From Marinobacterium jannaschii DSM 6295 (GTDB lineage Bacteria > Pseudomonadota > Gammaproteobacteria > Pseudomonadales > Balneatricaceae): a stretch of 64,000 bases of DNA. Shown here one piece after another: positions 55,043-64,000 of the stretch; position 1 is the first letter of the stretch; the number at the start of each line of letters is the position of its first letter. Under the pieces are notes generated by a model. It did no database searches. It was not told the origin of the DNA and was given only the letters and a program-made list of their open reading frames with translations. The DNA lies in the NCBI RefSeq assembly GCF_000620085.1, contig NZ_JHVJ01000006.1, positions 248,001-312,000 on the forward strand, in the 5' to 3' direction. The translations under genes and the position numbers were made by a program.

Positions 55043-56151
55043 CCTTCACTCCCCTGGGGTGGTAACAAGACCAGCTTGCCGATAAAGCCCTTGGCCATAA
55101 AGTCCTGCTGTGCCAGCTGTACCTCCTTTAAGGCATAGGTCCGGGCCACCAGCGGCTGCAGTTCGCCCTGCTCGATATAGCGCACCAGATTCTCAAACAC
55201 CTCCCGGGGCTGATAGGTACAGCCAAAGAAGCTCAGGTCACGCAGGTACAGTGTGCGCACATCCAGCTCGACGATCGGTCCGGCGATAGCCCCGGCCACG
55301 GCATAGCGCCCGCCCCGACGTAGCAGATCCAGCAGTTGTGGCCATTGCGGCCCGGCCACCAGATCCACCACCAGATCAACAGACTCTGCCACCACCGCCT
55401 GCGTCAGCGAATCCCCCCGGCGCACCACCTGATCCGCCCCCAGATTCAGCAACTGTTGCTGCTTGTCGGCACCGCAGACCGCGATCACATAAGCGCCGCG
55501 ACGCTTGGCCAGCTGCACCGCAGCCGAGCCGACACCGCCCGATGCCCCGGTGATCAGCACCCGCTCGCCGGCCTGCAGGCCGGCCCGGTGCAGCATGTTC
55601 TCGGCGGTGGAGTAGGCACAGGGAAAAGAGGCCAGCTCGGCATCACTGAGCTGACTGTCGACGGGATAGGCCTCATTGGCCAGCGACAGGGTGTACTGGG
55701 CATAACCGCCGTCACACTCTGAACCATAGGTGATGCAATCAAACTCGCGGTTATTGCCGGGACGTTGCTGCAGGTTACGCACCAGCACCCGCTCACCGAC
55801 CCGTGCCGGGTCCACGCCCTCGCCGACCGCCGCAATATAACCGCAGACATCGCAGCCCTGGATGCGGGGAAAGCTGAGCGCCTCGCCTGACCAGCTGGCA
55901 TCGTCATCATCCAGTGCGGCGAAACCCTCGGCCGCACCGGCATTGGTCTGGCCGGTGACACTTTTCGAGTACCAGCCGATGCGGGTATTGATATCGGTAT
56001 TGTTGATCGCCGCCGCCGCGACCCGGATCAGCACCTCGCCGGCAGCGGGTTGCGGCACCGGCAGATCCTGACGGTATTCCAGCTTGTCGAGGCCGCCGTG
56101 ACCGGTCAGAACGACGGCGCTCATCTGTGGGGGAATCAGCTCAGTTTGCAT
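55039..56151 (-). CDS. Zinc-type MDR alcohol dehydrogenase-like protein
   Basis: A 370-residue medium-chain dehydrogenase/reductase. It has a GroES-like N-terminal half with GEVLIRVAAAAINNTDINTR and IQGCDVCGYIAAVGEGV, and a Rossmann half with ITGASGGVGSAAVQLAKRRGAYVIAV. The catalytic zinc ligands are not all obvious, so it may be a quinone-oxidoreductase-like member. It is first in a two-gene unit with the enolase-superfamily enzyme and divergent from a LysR regulator. Confidence 0.8.
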   Translation of the reverse strand: MQTELIPPQMSAVVLTGHGGLDKLEYRQDLPVPQPAAGEVLIRVAAAAINNTDINTRIGWYSKSVTGQTNAGAAEGFAALDDDDASWSGEALSFPRIQGCDVCGYIAAVGEGVDPARVGERVLVRNLQQRPGNNREFDCITYGSECDGGYAQYTLSLANEAYPVDSQLSDAELASFPCAYSTAENMLHRAGLQAGERVLITGASGGVGSAAVQLAKRRGAYVIAVCGADKQQQLLNLGADQVVRRGDSLTQAVVAESVDLVVDLVAGPQWPQLLDLLRRGGRYAVAGAIAGPIVELDVRTLYLRDLSFFGCTYQPREVFENLVRYIEQGELQPLVARTYALKEVQLAQQDFMAKGFIGKLVLLPPQGSEG

Positions 56152-56322
56152 GGGTTATACCTTCACTGTTGTTGTGGCCGGAGCAGTCACTGTTGTGTGC
56201 CCCCTGTTGCAATCCAAGGTAAAAAACCTGCATGATTCAGGCAAACGAATATTTATTAACCAGTTATTCAGAATAGCTGAATCACATGCTATCCGGCTCG
56301 CCTGCTGGTTGGAGACTTGCTG

Positions 56323-57201
56323 ATGGAACCCTTACTGGATCTGGAACTGCTGCGTACTTTCTCTGCCGTGGTCAAAGCCGGAGAGCTGAAGAAAGCCGCC
56401 GAGCAGGTGTACCGTTCCCATGCCGCTGTCAGTATGCAGCTGAAAAGGCTGGAAGAGCAGCTCGGCACCCGGCTGATGGAACGCAATAACCGCGGCATCC
56501 GCCTGACCGAGGCCGGGGAAACCCTGCTCAGCTACAGCGAGCAGTTGCTGCGCCTGAACCAGGCAGCCCTCTCCGCACTCACCGAGGAACAGCTTTCCGG
56601 CAAGCTGCGCTTCGGCATTCCGACCGATTATGCGCAGGATTTTCTCAATCACTTTATGCCGATGCTGAGTCAGGAGCTGCCACGACTGGACGCCCGGGTC
56701 AGCTGTGACCGCAGCCGCAACCTGCGGCCGATGGTTACGCGGGGCGAGCTGGATATCGCGATCGTCGCCGGAGAGGAGGATTCAATCGATGAAGAACTGC
56801 TCTGGAGTGAGCGTCTGATCTGGGCCGCCCCGCGCTGTGTGCGGCTGGAGGATGCAGAGAAACTGCCGATTGCGCTGCATGAGGATAACTGCATCGTCCG
56901 CGACCTCTGCCTGGAGGGCCTGAAAAGGTCCGGCCGTCCCTATCAACAGGTCTTTGGCAGTACCATGCTGGACAATGTCGCTTCGGCAGTCCACGCCGGG
57001 TTTGCCATCTCGCTGTTGCCGGAATCGGTGATCAATCCGCAGCTGATCCGGCCACTGCCCAGCGCGCTGCTCGGCAGTGATGTGATTATGAAGATCAATA
57101 TGATTGCCGCGCCGCAGATAGAACCCCAGGTGCGGCAGAAGCTGGCAAGCTGCCTGCGTCAGGCCGCTCAGCAGCATGAAAAGGCCAGCTATCAGGGTTA
57201 G
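56323..57201 (+). CDS. LysR-family regulator of the dehydrogenase/enolase pair
   Basis: A 292-residue regulator with the LysR helix-turn-helix (LELLRTFSAVVKAGELKKAAEQVYRSHAAVSMQLKRLEEQLG) and effector domain (FGIPTDYAQDFL). The ATG at 56323 has GGAG at 56311-56314. It is divergent from the dehydrogenase gene across a 171-base gap and probably controls that pair. Confidence 0.9.
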   Translation: MEPLLDLELLRTFSAVVKAGELKKAAEQVYRSHAAVSMQLKRLEEQLGTRLMERNNRGIRLTEAGETLLSYSEQLLRLNQAALSALTEEQLSGKLRFGIPTDYAQDFLNHFMPMLSQELPRLDARVSCDRSRNLRPMVTRGELDIAIVAGEEDSIDEELLWSERLIWAAPRCVRLEDAEKLPIALHEDNCIVRDLCLEGLKRSGRPYQQVFGSTMLDNVASAVHAGFAISLLPESVINPQLIRPLPSALLGSDVIMKINMIAAPQIEPQVRQKLASCLRQAAQQHEKASYQG

Positions 57202-57262
57202 CGGGCCGCGTTAAATCAGCAGCCGATTCCGGATCAGCGGAGCCGGCCGGGGCCTTAACTCA

Positions 57263-58960
57263 TCAGACCCTGAACTGACCAACATATGCGTTCAGGCGGG
57301 TCAGCTCCTGCGACATCTCCTCGCTGACGGCCGAGGTCTGGCAGGCACCGGCGGTGGTTTCCATCGCCACTTCGGTTATCCGCACCAGGTTACGATTGAT
57401 CTCACCGGCTACCATCGCCTGTTGCTCTGAGGCAGAGGCGATCTGGGTATTGAGGTCAGCGATCTGCTCCACCACCTGGGTCACCTCCTCCAGCGCACCC
57501 GCCGTTACCGTCGCCCGTTCCAGACAGCTATCGGCGCTGAGCTGGCCCTGCTGCATGGTTTCAACGGCTTTGGCCGCTTCCTGCTGCAGGCGCGAGAGCA
57601 GGTTCTGGATATCCTGAGTCGAAGACTGGGTCCGCTGTGCCAGGGCCCGGACCTCATCCGCCACTACGGCAAAGCCACGGCCGCTGTCGCCGGCGCGCGC
57701 CGCTTCAATCGCCGCATTCAGCGCCAGCAGGTTGGTCTGTTCGGCAATCCCGCGAATCGCATCCAGCACTTCGCCAATGCTGTTGGTTTCCCGCGCCAGG
57801 GACTGAATCGCCGCAGAGGCATCGGTCACCTCGGTAGAGAGTTTCTGGATAATCTGCTGGCTGTCGATGGCACAGCCCATCCCCTCGGCGACCCGGTCAC
57901 GGATCACCCCACCCAGGCCTGCGGCCTGCTCGGTGCTCTTGGCCACATCGGTTACCGTGGCGGCCATCTCCTCTACCGCAGAGGCCACCATCTCGGTCTC
58001 CTCCTGCTGCCGGTCTACGTTGGCGCGGGTCTTATTCATCACCCGGATGCTGTCGTCTGACTGGACGCAAAGGGCACTGGAGGTGCTGCTGATCGACTTC
58101 ACCATCTCGCTCAGCTTGGCCATCAGCTTATTGAATGCCTGAGCCGCTTCGCTCAGCTCATCGGTACCGGTTTCATCCAGACGGACGCTGAGATCGCCAT
58201 CGCCTTCGGCGATCTCACGCAGGCGGTTACGCAAGTTGTTCACCGGATTAGTGACGGCCCGGACGATAATGACCGGCAGCACCACGGCCAGTAGCAGGGC
58301 GACCAGCAGAATTCCGCCAATCAGCTGCTGACCGGCCCGCTCGTCGGCTTCAGCCTGCCTGGCCGCGTTCAGCGTAAAGCCCTGGATCTTATTCAACGCC
58401 TCGACCAGGGCGTGATCGATATCATCTTCCAGTGCGATCACCTCGGCCGAGCGGCGGAATACGGCGCTGGCTTCGCCCGCCTGTAACTGCTGCAGCAAGA
58501 CCAGCGCCATCTGATCGTAACGGTTATGCTTGCGATCGATCTTTTGCAGCGTTTCCAGCAGCCGTCGGAACTCAGACGCCGCAGCCTGGCTGTGGGTCGT
58601 GACGATCGCGTGAGAGACCCGCTCCTCTGTCTCTGCAAACTCCTGCTCGACCTTCTTTGCCAGTGTTTTGAAATCAGTCACAATCTGATTCAGCTGCCGC
58701 CCGGTATCGATACCCGACTCATTCGCCAGACCGTAGGCCAGGGCACGCTCAAACAATACCGCCTGCTCCAGCTGGTGCTCTGTAATCTGAGTCAGGGAGT
58801 TGGTGATCGGGATATCCCGTTCCGCGATATCGACCAGCTCGATACCGATCTTCTGCATCTGGCTCCAGGCGACTCCGCCCACCAGCAACATCAGCAGTAA
58901 CTGCACCGCCGCCAGGGTATAGATTCGGGTGGAGATACGGAAAGCATTCAGTAAAGCCAT
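57263..58960 (-). CDS. Methyl-accepting chemotaxis protein
   Basis: A 565-residue chemoreceptor. It has an N-terminal membrane segment (about 14-31), a helical periplasmic sensor of about 185 residues, a second membrane segment (about 218-236), HAMP ([25 protein letters not shown]), and the signalling domain with the hairpin-tip sequence [38 protein letters not shown]. The ligand is unknown. AAGGGAT lies before the ATG. No che genes are near. Confidence 0.93.
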   Translation of the reverse strand: MALLNAFRISTRIYTLAAVQLLLMLLVGGVAWSQMQKIGIELVDIAERDIPITNSLTQITEHQLEQAVLFERALAYGLANESGIDTGRQLNQIVTDFKTLAKKVEQEFAETEERVSHAIVTTHSQAAASEFRRLLETLQKIDRKHNRYDQMALVLLQQLQAGEASAVFRRSAEVIALEDDIDHALVEALNKIQGFTLNAARQAEADERAGQQLIGGILLVALLLAVVLPVIIVRAVTNPVNNLRNRLREIAEGDGDLSVRLDETGTDELSEAAQAFNKLMAKLSEMVKSISSTSSALCVQSDDSIRVMNKTRANVDRQQEETEMVASAVEEMAATVTDVAKSTEQAAGLGGVIRDRVAEGMGCAIDSQQIIQKLSTEVTDASAAIQSLARETNSIGEVLDAIRGIAEQTNLLALNAAIEAARAGDSGRGFAVVADEVRALAQRTQSSTQDIQNLLSRLQQEAAKAVETMQQGQLSADSCLERATVTAGALEEVTQVVEQIADLNTQIASASEQQAMVAGEINRNLVRITEVAMETTAGACQTSAVSEEMSQELTRLNAYVGQFRV

Positions 58961-59316
58961 AGTAAGATCCCTTACCGTCTTCAGGTGACGGAGTGATAGG
59001 TCTGAAAGATTGAGATGGAGTGGCTGGGGCAGGCAGATCTGTCTGAAAAAGGGGAGCGGCCCGACAACTCAACATCACACTGCAAACTGAGCCGGGTTCC
59101 TGAGGTGGCTGCATAACAACACGGTCGGGTACACCCACTCCTTTTTCCGACCTATTGGTCTATCGGCAGGATAATGAGCGACTGAATGGCGATAAAGGGA
59201 ATGCGGCGGGAAAAGCCCGATAAAGGTACTTTCTTCGTACTATAACCCTATGAAATAAAAGGCTATATCAATCCGATCAGGTGTTGTGGCTGGAAAAACA
59301 ACGCTGCTGACACATG
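58961..59316. other. Non-coding region upstream of the chemoreceptor
   Basis: I see no gene. On the minus strand GCCGATAG (59160-59167) resembles a flagellar sigma-28 -10 box, but no TAAA element stands 15 bases before it, so the promoter call is weak. Confidence 0.35.
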
Positions 59317-59363
59317 GCCGGGTTACGAGGGCCGCTATCTGCCGCCTGCCCCCGTAACCCGGC
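59317..59363. repeat. Long hairpin behind yegD
   Basis: GCCGGGTTACG, a mismatch and GGGC (59317-59332) pair with GCCC, a mismatch and CGTAACCCGGC (59348-59363), giving 15 base pairs. It lies 16 bases past the yegD stop codon, without a T-run. It could stabilise the 3' end of the message or act as a weak terminator. Confidence 0.75.
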
Positions 59364-59379
59364 ACGCCAGCCGCAACGG

Positions 59380-60768
59380 TTAGCGGAAAAGCCCCGCCGC
59401 CCAGCGGGTCAGGCCGGCGGTGACACTGCCGAAGTGATCACCATCCACCAGCGGGATATCGCCCAGCTGGCGGGCAATCGCTTCACGCACCACCGGTGAC
59501 TTGGCGGTCCCCCCTGTGATGTAGATCAGGTCCGGCTGGCAACCAGCCTGTTCGACCACCTCGGCCATCAGGTTCATAACCTTGCTCAGCGGCCGTTCGA
59601 CGGCGTCCTCGTAGAGTGCGCGACTGAGGCTGTGCTGCAGCCCCGGCTCGATGAAATCCAGTGCCACCGGGTGCTCCGCCTGGTCGGACAGGGCAATCTT
59701 GCTGCGCTCACCACAGCGCACTAACTGATAATTCAGCTTATGCTGCTGCAGTTTCAGCAGCCGGGCAATCACCGCCGGTTGCTGCGCATCACGCTCCAGC
59801 TGCTGCATCAGTTCGATGTTCTGCAGGCTGTTAAACTCACTCTGGGCTGCAATATCATTCACCGATACGGCATTCCAGTACGGTTGTGCCGGCATCGGCC
59901 GGCCACTCTTCAACAGGTCGTGCAGGCCGAACAGCGGCATAAAGCCGTGGTAGCTGAGATGGATATCCAGATCGTTACCGCCAACCCGCTCTCCGCTGTG
60001 GCCGAGGAAGTCACCCTGGCGCTCAGTGCGTCCGCGGTAGGACGGCCCCATCTGCACCATCGAGCAGTCGGTGGTACCGCCGCCGACATCCACCACCAGT
60101 ACGATGCGGTCCTGCTCCAGCCGGGTCTCGAAGTCGATGCCGGCGGCGATCGGTTCGAATAACAGTTCCACATCGCGGAATCCGGCACGTTGCGCGGCGC
60201 GTTCCAGTATGCCGCAGGCCTGACGGTTGGCGTCCTCGCCTCCGCTGCCCTGAAAGTTCACCGGACGACCGATCACGGTCTGGGTAATCGCTTCCGCACT
60301 GTGACGCTCGGCCGATCGCTTAATCTGCTGCATCATCGCCGTCACGATATCTTCGAAGAAGGCCAGGTGTTCTGGCCGCAGTCCACTGGCGCCGAGGAAG
60401 GACTTGGGCGATTTCACGAAATAGCCTTCATCTGGCAGCTCGATATAGTTGGCAACCGCCTCTTCTCCGATATACAGGGTCTGCTCGCCCGGCAGCAGGT
60501 CCAGCTCACGCCGGGCCGCAGCGGCCAGCCGCAGCTGGCCGCTGCGCTGGACCATATACTGATCCCGCTGCGAGGCGTCGCTGATACCCAGGCCGACCGC
60601 TTCACAGATCAGCTCCCGCGACAGGGCATAGAGGCAGGAAGGCACGAAGTGCTGGTCCTGGTAGAGAGGCAGTAATTTAACCTGCTCAGTGCCCGGATTT
60701 TCCGTCTGGGCATCACTGAGCACGCCGATCGCACAGTTAGAACTTCCGTAATCAAATCCGGCAAACAT
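59380..60768 (-). CDS. yegD: Hsp70-family chaperone-like protein YegD
   Basis: A 462-residue protein matching E. coli YegD along its length: MFAGFDYGSSNCAIGVL at the start, WFVKSPKSFLGASGL-like FVKSPKSFLGASGL, VIGRPVNFQG, VVDVGGGTTDCSMV (second phosphate loop), HSGERVGGNDLD and the ending FGSVTAGLTRWA. It has the actin/Hsp70 ATPase fold without the substrate-binding domain of DnaK. Its cellular role is not established. The ATG at 60768 begins the conserved MF-GFDYG. Confidence 0.93.
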   Translation of the reverse strand: MFAGFDYGSSNCAIGVLSDAQTENPGTEQVKLLPLYQDQHFVPSCLYALSRELICEAVGLGISDASQRDQYMVQRSGQLRLAAAARRELDLLPGEQTLYIGEEAVANYIELPDEGYFVKSPKSFLGASGLRPEHLAFFEDIVTAMMQQIKRSAERHSAEAITQTVIGRPVNFQGSGGEDANRQACGILERAAQRAGFRDVELLFEPIAAGIDFETRLEQDRIVLVVDVGGGTTDCSMVQMGPSYRGRTERQGDFLGHSGERVGGNDLDIHLSYHGFMPLFGLHDLLKSGRPMPAQPYWNAVSVNDIAAQSEFNSLQNIELMQQLERDAQQPAVIARLLKLQQHKLNYQLVRCGERSKIALSDQAEHPVALDFIEPGLQHSLSRALYEDAVERPLSKVMNLMAEVVEQAGCQPDLIYITGGTAKSPVVREAIARQLGDIPLVDGDHFGSVTAGLTRWAAGLFR

Positions 60769-60936
60769 GAACAGCCTCTCTCTGGAAAAACCGCGCAAGG
60801 TAACATAACCTGCATGCGATGTGTTGCTGAAGGCACTGAAACATTTTCACACAGAAGCCGAAATTTCACCGGTTGAACTTCAGCGTTAATTTCAGGATAT
60901 TCACTCAACACACCACGGATTCAGGGATTAGGGGCT

Positions 60937-63699
60937 ATGTTCAGCTCGTTAAGGTCACGCCTAATCAAACTTCTGGTTTTAGTTGCCCTGCCCGGAGTGG
61001 GTGTTATCAGCTTTCAGACCTGGGAAGAGCGCAATACCGCACTGGAAGGCAGCCGCCAGGCCGCGATCGAGGTCACCCGCCAGGTGGCCCTGAGCCAGAA
61101 GAAAATTATCGATGACACCCGCTACTATCTGGCCCACCTGGCCCAGGCGGAGCCGTTGCAGAACCCGGCCTCTGCGGAATGTCGCCAGTTTCTGCGCCAG
61201 GTACTGCGCCTCAACAGCAGCTACATCAATATCGGCGTGCCCTTGCCGGACGGCAATCTGCTGTGTAATGCCCTGCCCCTGAATAAGCCGGTCAATGTCG
61301 CAGACCGGGGCTACTTTCAGAAGAGCCTGACGCAGCACAGCTTTGCCATCGGCAACTTCCAGTATGACCGGGCCGCCGGCGTCACCAGCGTGAACTTTTC
61401 CTATCCGGTAACCGAATACAACAGTGATCGCATTACCGGTATTGCCGTCGCCGTGGTCTCGCTGGACTGGTGGAGCCAGCAACTGAAGAGCTTCAAACTT
61501 CCGGCCGCCGCCACGGCCGTCATCTCCGATTCAGACGGCAAGGTGATTGCCCGCTATCCGCAGCAGTCCGACCTGCTGGGCCGGTCGGAGACCGAAACCG
61601 GCCTCCCCGCCCTGCAGACCCTGAGCGAGGACTTAACCCCTGAGATTATTCAGGGCAGTGACGGTATCACCCGCGCCTATACCCGGGTCACCCTGTTTAC
61701 CAATGCCGAAGGGCGCTCAATCTGCATGATGGTTGGTATCCCCTTTGATGAGGCCCTGGCCAGCGCCAACCGCAATTTCGCCTACTCTTTGCTATCGTTT
61801 CTTGCCGCCATGCTGCTGGTTACGCTGTTTGCGCTACGCGAGTTACGCCAGAGCATCCTGCTGCCGCTGCGCAAGCTCACCCTCGCCACCCAGTCGTTGC
61901 TGGATGGCCAGCTGGTGCCACCTGCCAGCGGAGACAGTCCGGCAGAGCTGGCGCTGCTGATGGAGCGCTTTAAAGAGATGGCGGAAACCCGGCTTGAGGC
62001 CGAGCATCAGGCCCTGCGTCGCAGCAGCGAGCTGGATTCGGTCTTCAAGGCCCTGCCCGATCTGTATTTCCGCCTGTGCCCTTCCGGCAAGGTGCTGGAC
62101 TGCAAGGGCGATTCCGCCAGCAACCACCGGCTTGAGCTGCTGGCCGGGCAGAACGTCACCCGCATTATGCCGCCTGATATGGCGGAGCGGCTTGAGGCAC
62201 TGCTGCACAATCACCAGCGCACTGGCGAAACCATCCACTGGGAATATCCGCTACCGGCCGATAATGGCAAGACCATCTTTGAGGCGCGTATCAATGCGAT
62301 CCAGAACTCCAGCGAACTGGTGCTGGTGGTGCGGGATATCACCGATCGCCGGTCAGCGGAGAACCTGATCTGGCAGCAGGCGCACTACGACAACCTCACC
62401 GGATTACCCAACCGGGCGATGCTGCAGCACCAGATGCAGTATGAGATGGCGCTGAGTGACCGCACCGGGCTGCCGTTCGCGATACTGTTTCTCGACCTTG
62501 ACCGCTTCAAGGAGATCAACGATACCCTGGGGCACGATATGGGGGACCTGTTGCTGAAGCAGACCGCCAGACGCCTGCAGCGCTGTACCCGTGAACAGGA
62601 CCTGGTGGCCCGCCAGGGCGGCGATGAGTTCACTCTGATCCTGAGCCAGCTTATCCACGCGGATGAGGTGAAGGCGATCAGCCAGCGCATCCTGAAGTCA
62701 CTGGAAGAGCCTTTCCGTCTCGGCGAGGATATCGGCTATATCACCGCCAGCATCGGTATCAGCCTCTACCCCACTGATGGTGAAACCGCCGAGGAGCTGT
62801 TCAAGAGCTCCGACCAGGCGATGTATGCCGCCAAATCACTGGGTAAGAACTGCTACCACTTCTTTACCCCGGCCATGCAGCAGGCGGTGCTGAACCGCAT
62901 GCACCTGATCCGGGATATGCGCAACGCGCAGCAGGAGAACCAGTTTAAGCTCTACTGCCAGCCGATCATCTGCCTCGACAACGGCTCGATCTGCAAGGGC
63001 GAAGCCCTGATCCGCTGGCAGCACCCCGAGCGGGGCATAGTCAGCCCGGCCGAATTTATTCCACTGGCGGAGGATACCCACAAGATCATCGAGATCGGCG
63101 ACTGGGTGTTCTATCAGGCATTGGAGGCGCTGCCGGCCCTGCGGACACGTTTTGGCGATAACTTCCAGATCAGTATCAATGTCTCCCCGGTCCAGTTCGC
63201 CACCGGCAACAGCGGCATGAAAGACTGGCCGGCAGAACTCGACAGCCGAGGCCTGCCGGGTAACTCGCTGGTCGCCGAGATCACCGAGGGACTGATTGTC
63301 GATCCCTGCGAGGAAACCAGTCACCGCCTGATCGACCTGGCCCGCGCCAATATTCAGGTGGCGATGGATGACTTTGGCACCGGCTACTCATCGCTGGCTT
63401 ATCTGCGCCAGTTTGATATCGACTTCCTGAAGATCGACCGCTCCTTTGTGAAAAACCTGGAGACCGACCCGGAAGCCTTCCTGCTCTGCGAAGCCATTAT
63501 CGCCATGGCTCACAAGCTGGGCATTAAGGTGATCGCCGAGGGCATTGAAACCGGTCAGCAGCGCGACCTGCTGACCCGGGCCGGCTGTGACTATGGTCAG
63601 GGCTATCTGTTCTCACCAGCGATTCCGATTGAGACATTTGCCGAGTTGCCGCTGTTTGATGAGACCATCGCCAGTCGCCACGCTGCGATGCTGACCTGA
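60937..63699 (+). CDS. Cache-PAS-GGDEF-EAL c-di-GMP enzyme
   Basis: A 920-residue membrane protein. It has a first membrane segment (about 11-27), a periplasmic dCache-type sensor (about 30-280; VADRGYFQ is a typical motif), a second segment (about 285-303), a HAMP-like linker, a PAS domain (about 370-470), a GGDEF domain with GGDEF at 561-565, and an EAL domain with EAL at 689-691, DDFGTG at 811-816 and IKVIAEGIET. Both catalytic sites look intact, so it may make and break c-di-GMP depending on the signal. Confidence 0.93.
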   Translation: MFSSLRSRLIKLLVLVALPGVGVISFQTWEERNTALEGSRQAAIEVTRQVALSQKKIIDDTRYYLAHLAQAEPLQNPASAECRQFLRQVLRLNSSYINIGVPLPDGNLLCNALPLNKPVNVADRGYFQKSLTQHSFAIGNFQYDRAAGVTSVNFSYPVTEYNSDRITGIAVAVVSLDWWSQQLKSFKLPAAATAVISDSDGKVIARYPQQSDLLGRSETETGLPALQTLSEDLTPEIIQGSDGITRAYTRVTLFTNAEGRSICMMVGIPFDEALASANRNFAYSLLSFLAAMLLVTLFALRELRQSILLPLRKLTLATQSLLDGQLVPPASGDSPAELALLMERFKEMAETRLEAEHQALRRSSELDSVFKALPDLYFRLCPSGKVLDCKGDSASNHRLELLAGQNVTRIMPPDMAERLEALLHNHQRTGETIHWEYPLPADNGKTIFEARINAIQNSSELVLVVRDITDRRSAENLIWQQAHYDNLTGLPNRAMLQHQMQYEMALSDRTGLPFAILFLDLDRFKEINDTLGHDMGDLLLKQTARRLQRCTREQDLVARQGGDEFTLILSQLIHADEVKAISQRILKSLEEPFRLGEDIGYITASIGISLYPTDGETAEELFKSSDQAMYAAKSLGKNCYHFFTPAMQQAVLNRMHLIRDMRNAQQENQFKLYCQPIICLDNGSICKGEALIRWQHPERGIVSPAEFIPLAEDTHKIIEIGDWVFYQALEALPALRTRFGDNFQISINVSPVQFATGNSGMKDWPAELDSRGLPGNSLVAEITEGLIVDPCEETSHRLIDLARANIQVAMDDFGTGYSSLAYLRQFDIDFLKIDRSFVKNLETDPEAFLLCEAIIAMAHKLGIKVIAEGIETGQQRDLLTRAGCDYGQGYLFSPAIPIETFAELPLFDETIASRHAAMLT

Positions 63700-64000
63700 T
63701 CCGGCCGGGACTGACTGAATCATCCCAAGAGCCATTCCCAGATCCGCTGTTCCGGATAACCGGCTTATTTTCTGTTTGCTCTGAGGTAAGTAAAAGCTCA
63801 CCAACATAAAGCCATTCACGCCGTGCCGGCTAGCTGCGTCAGGCCCCCGACCACTAAACCGCTGCGGCTAAAGCGACAGATAGAGAACTGTACTGGCAGA
63901 GTATTTCTGTTCAGGGAATAAGGCGATGGAACCTTTTAGGGTCGCAGCGTAGCAGCAACGGGGGTGACCTGTCCGGCGTATCAGCACCCCGGACAAAGTA
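63700..64000. other. Non-coding right edge
   Basis: No gene is visible. TGTCCGG and CCGGACA (63970-63996) form a perfect 7-base stem near the edge, so a structured RNA or terminator may be cut by the window. Confidence 0.35.

Noticed and set aside
59160-59167. A flagellar sigma-28 promoter for the chemoreceptor
   Set aside because: GCCGATAG matches the -10 box, but no TAAA stands at the right distance and the site is about 200 bases from the gene.
63925-64000. A riboswitch at the right edge
   Set aside because: GGCGATGGAACC and the TGTCCGG/CCGGACA stem recall structured RNAs, but no known class fits and the region is cut by the window.

Overview
The window looks like a chromosomal segment of a marine gammaproteobacterium of the Oceanospirillales type (Oceanospirillaceae or a close relative). 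The housekeeping proteins resemble Pseudomonas and E. coli orthologues (Prs, RplY, Pth, YchF, Tgt, QueA, YajC/SecD/SecF, RNase R, YegD, long-form IlvC), and a FimX-type c-di-GMP protein points to the Pseudomonadales/Oceanospirillales side. I see no phage, plasmid or CRISPR signature. The genus is an inference.

Layout. 1-5080: the 3' end of lolB, tRNA-Gln, prs-rplY-pth-ychF, then a tandem tRNA-Met/tRNA-Gln array that runs into decayed tRNA-Gln copies. 5081-18511: fimX-like gene, serB, a DedA-PAP2 fusion, RNase R, the queA-tgt-yajC-secD-secF block on the minus strand, and tRNA-Leu(CAA). 18600-20600: a small AT-richer islet behind tRNA-Leu with a CoiA-like predicted nuclease and a probable transposase remnant. 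20604-28543: regulators and membrane proteins (LysR/ydhR, a flippase, Lrp, a nucleoside-gate protein with RarD, LysR/MFS). 28876-40082: ilvC, modF, two small oxygenase-fold proteins, and a hydantoinase/oxoprolinase-type cluster (hyuB-hyuA, AraC regulator, NCS1 transporter), then an FKBP. 40130-48200: a vitamin B12 uptake locus on the minus strand with two paralogous BtuB receptors, an ABC transporter, a BtuF-like binding protein and an unrecognised small protein. 48360-64000: a DEDDh exonuclease, a SWIM-SNF2 helicase, a diguanylate cyclase, an enolase-superfamily/dehydrogenase pair with a LysR regulator, a chemoreceptor, YegD and a large GGDEF-EAL protein.

The B12 locus gives the most interesting signal. 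The btuB2 - unknown protein - btuF unit has a full cobalamin riboswitch in its leader. The paralogous btuB1 - btuC - btuD unit has the same promoter and the same downstream leader elements, but the riboswitch core has been cut from 206 to 20 nucleotides. Both leaders end in a hairpin that places the Shine-Dalgarno sequence in its loop, with different but complementary stem bases in the two copies. The locus therefore looks like a duplicated receptor gene in which one copy escaped B12 repression. The other notable points are the decaying tRNA-Gln repeats, the CoiA-like islet, and three proteins of c-di-GMP signalling in one window.
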